Source: Promethearchaeota archaeon (lineage in GTDB: Archaea; Asgardarchaeota; Lokiarchaeia; Sigynarchaeales; SOKP01). Taken from it: a stretch of 5,818 bases of DNA. Shown one piece after another: positions 5,249 through 5,818 of the stretch. Below the pieces are notes generated by a model. That model was not told where the DNA came from and did no database searches. It saw only the letters and a list, made by a program, of their open reading frames with translations. Position 1 is the first letter of the stretch; every line of letters begins with the position of its first letter. Where the stretch lies: positions 1 through 5,818 of the forward strand of contig JAEOUI010000431.1 in NCBI GenBank assembly GCA_016839425.1, in the 5' to 3' direction. The position numbers were made by a program, and so were the translations under genes.

Positions 5249-5689
5249 TTATTTTAAAAATGCTCTTTTACCAAGGAAAATGAATAATTCCCCTAATTCA
5301 AAAAGCGTGAGCGGTTGTACAAGGTGTGCCATTTTGTTTCTCAATTCTTGCTTGTCAGCACCTGAAAGGATGAGCTTCTTAATATCTTCAACATAATCTT
5401 CCATGTTTATGAATAAGATCTCGATCTTGGCAACGCCGGTTAGCTCTTCAATGTCTTTGTCCAAATGTTCTTCAATATCGTTTAAGAGCCCTAATTTTAG
5501 TTTAGGATTTAGATCGTATTCAGAGATGAGCCTATTCATCTCTTCAATGACGATAAGCAATGTGAGGTTCCAATCCTTGTTTTCCTTATACTTTGGAATG
5601 AGGATATCGCTAATTATCAATTCGAATAATGTTTTTGGATTCTTTTCGTCGAATTCTACTTCAATTCCCGTTGATAGTTTTAAGTTCAT
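5249..5689 (-). CDS. Protein of unknown function, 146 aa
   Basis: I do not recognise this protein. It starts with a predicted beta-hairpin (NLKLSTGIEVEFDE, 2-15), followed by mainly alpha-helical, acidic sequence: TLFELIISDILIPKY (20-34), the hydrophobic helix WNLTLLIVIEEMNRLISEY (40-58), KLKLGLLNDIEEHLDKDIEEL (about 63-83), a strand-like AKIEILFINM (87-96), DYVEDIKKLIL, and LTLFELGELFIFLGKRAFLK at the C terminus. The helices are amphipathic, not continuous enough for membrane segments, and there is no signal peptide, Cys cluster or nucleotide-binding motif. A small cytosolic helical protein that pairs with a partner is a fair guess only. The opposite strand is also open over most of the span, but this frame has the natural composition, starts with ATG and ends just before a terminator-like hairpin. 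An AT-rich candidate TATA lies at 5724-5737; no good Shine-Dalgarno. Confidence 0.75.
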   Translation of the reverse strand: MNLKLSTGIEVEFDEKNPKTLFELIISDILIPKYKENKDWNLTLLIVIEEMNRLISEYDLNPKLKLGLLNDIEEHLDKDIEELTGVAKIEILFINMEDYVEDIKKLILSGADKQELRNKMAHLVQPLTLFELGELFIFLGKRAFLK

Positions 5690-5720
5690 TTTATGTCCCG
5701 ATGAGTTGAATTTTTTGTTT

Positions 5721-5738
5721 GATTTTTTAATTAATAAT
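5721..5738 (-). promoter_or_regulatory. Possible TATA element for the 146-aa gene
   Basis: On the - strand the sequence ATTAATTAAAAAATC lies about 32-48 bases before the ATG at 5689. With usual archaeal spacing this would give a short leader of about 10-20 bases. The surrounding DNA is so AT-rich that the assignment is weak. Confidence 0.3.
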
Positions 5739-5758
5739 AGATTTAGGTTTTTTAAAAT

Positions 5759-5818
5759 TTAAGAATACCATTTTTCTGACTTGGTTAATTCTACAAAACC
5801 TGAACTTGTCAATTCAAC
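5759..5818 (-). CDS. Possible 3' end of a further - strand gene (partial)
   Basis: On the - strand the frame entering from the window edge is open for 19 codons to a TAA at 5759-5761. It reads as a plausible protein tail, including SSGFVELTKSEKWYS, somewhat like the last strand and wing of a winged-helix protein. The stop lies 69 bases before the start of the 146-aa gene, so the two could be in one transcript. Nineteen codons are too few for certainty, and other frames here are open as well. Confidence 0.3.
   Translation of the reverse strand, partial: VELTSSGFVELTKSEKWYS

Noticed and set aside
5403..5762. 119-codon + strand open frame opposite the 146-aa gene
   Set aside because: The translation is Ser/Phe-rich, as expected from antisense of acidic Glu/Lys/Leu-rich coding sequence. 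The - strand frame has a better composition and a terminator at the right place.

Overview
The window looks like archaeal chromosome, most plausibly from an Asgard (Lokiarchaeota-like) genome. It is strongly AT-rich. Two transcription factors of typically archaeal families (Lrp/AsnC and TrmB) sit in it, and AT-rich TATA-like elements rather than bacterial -35/-10 pairs precede genes. One gene starts at TTG with no Shine-Dalgarno. The first full gene encodes a protein whose N-terminal domain resembles the GIFT domain of the eukaryotic intraflagellar transport protein IFT52. The Asgard assignment is inference from gene content; no marker gene in the window proves it.

Layout, left to right. (1) 1-108: last 35 codons of a + strand sugar-phosphate nucleotidyltransferase-like gene, ending in hexapeptide (left-handed beta-helix) repeats. 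(2) 109-330: intergenic region with TATA-like boxes and nested inverted repeats. (3) 331-1734 (+): 467-aa protein with an IFT52/GIFT-like domain, a coiled coil, a Gln/Tyr/Glu-rich linker and a basic C-terminal helical hairpin. (4) 1787-3196 (-): 469-aa DRE-TIM acyltransferase of the homocitrate/isopropylmalate/Re-citrate synthase type without the LeuA allosteric domain; it converges on the previous gene. (5) 3197-3497: regulatory intergenic region with two palindromes. (6) 3498-3917 (-): 139-aa Lrp/AsnC regulator. (7) 3918-4338: long, very AT-rich divergent intergenic region. (8) 4339-5127 (+): 262-aa TrmB-type regulator. (9) 5249-5689 (-): 146-aa protein of unknown function, converging on the TrmB gene and followed by a hairpin plus T-run terminator. 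(10) 5759-5818 (-): possible 3' end of another - strand gene.

How the parts may work together: the Lrp-family gene lies upstream of the acyltransferase on the same strand, as expected if an amino-acid-responsive regulator controls a 2-oxoacid elongation step. The 9-mer TTGTTTAAA occurs only in the noncoding flanks of the acyltransferase and TrmB genes, which hints at a shared regulator. The GIFT-domain protein appears to be a separate, singly transcribed gene. It is the most unusual item here, because it combines an IFT52-like domain with a C-terminal helical hairpin that resembles the ESCRT-I steadiness box (or a SHOCT-type hairpin). No tRNA, rRNA, CRISPR array, insertion sequence or attachment site was seen.
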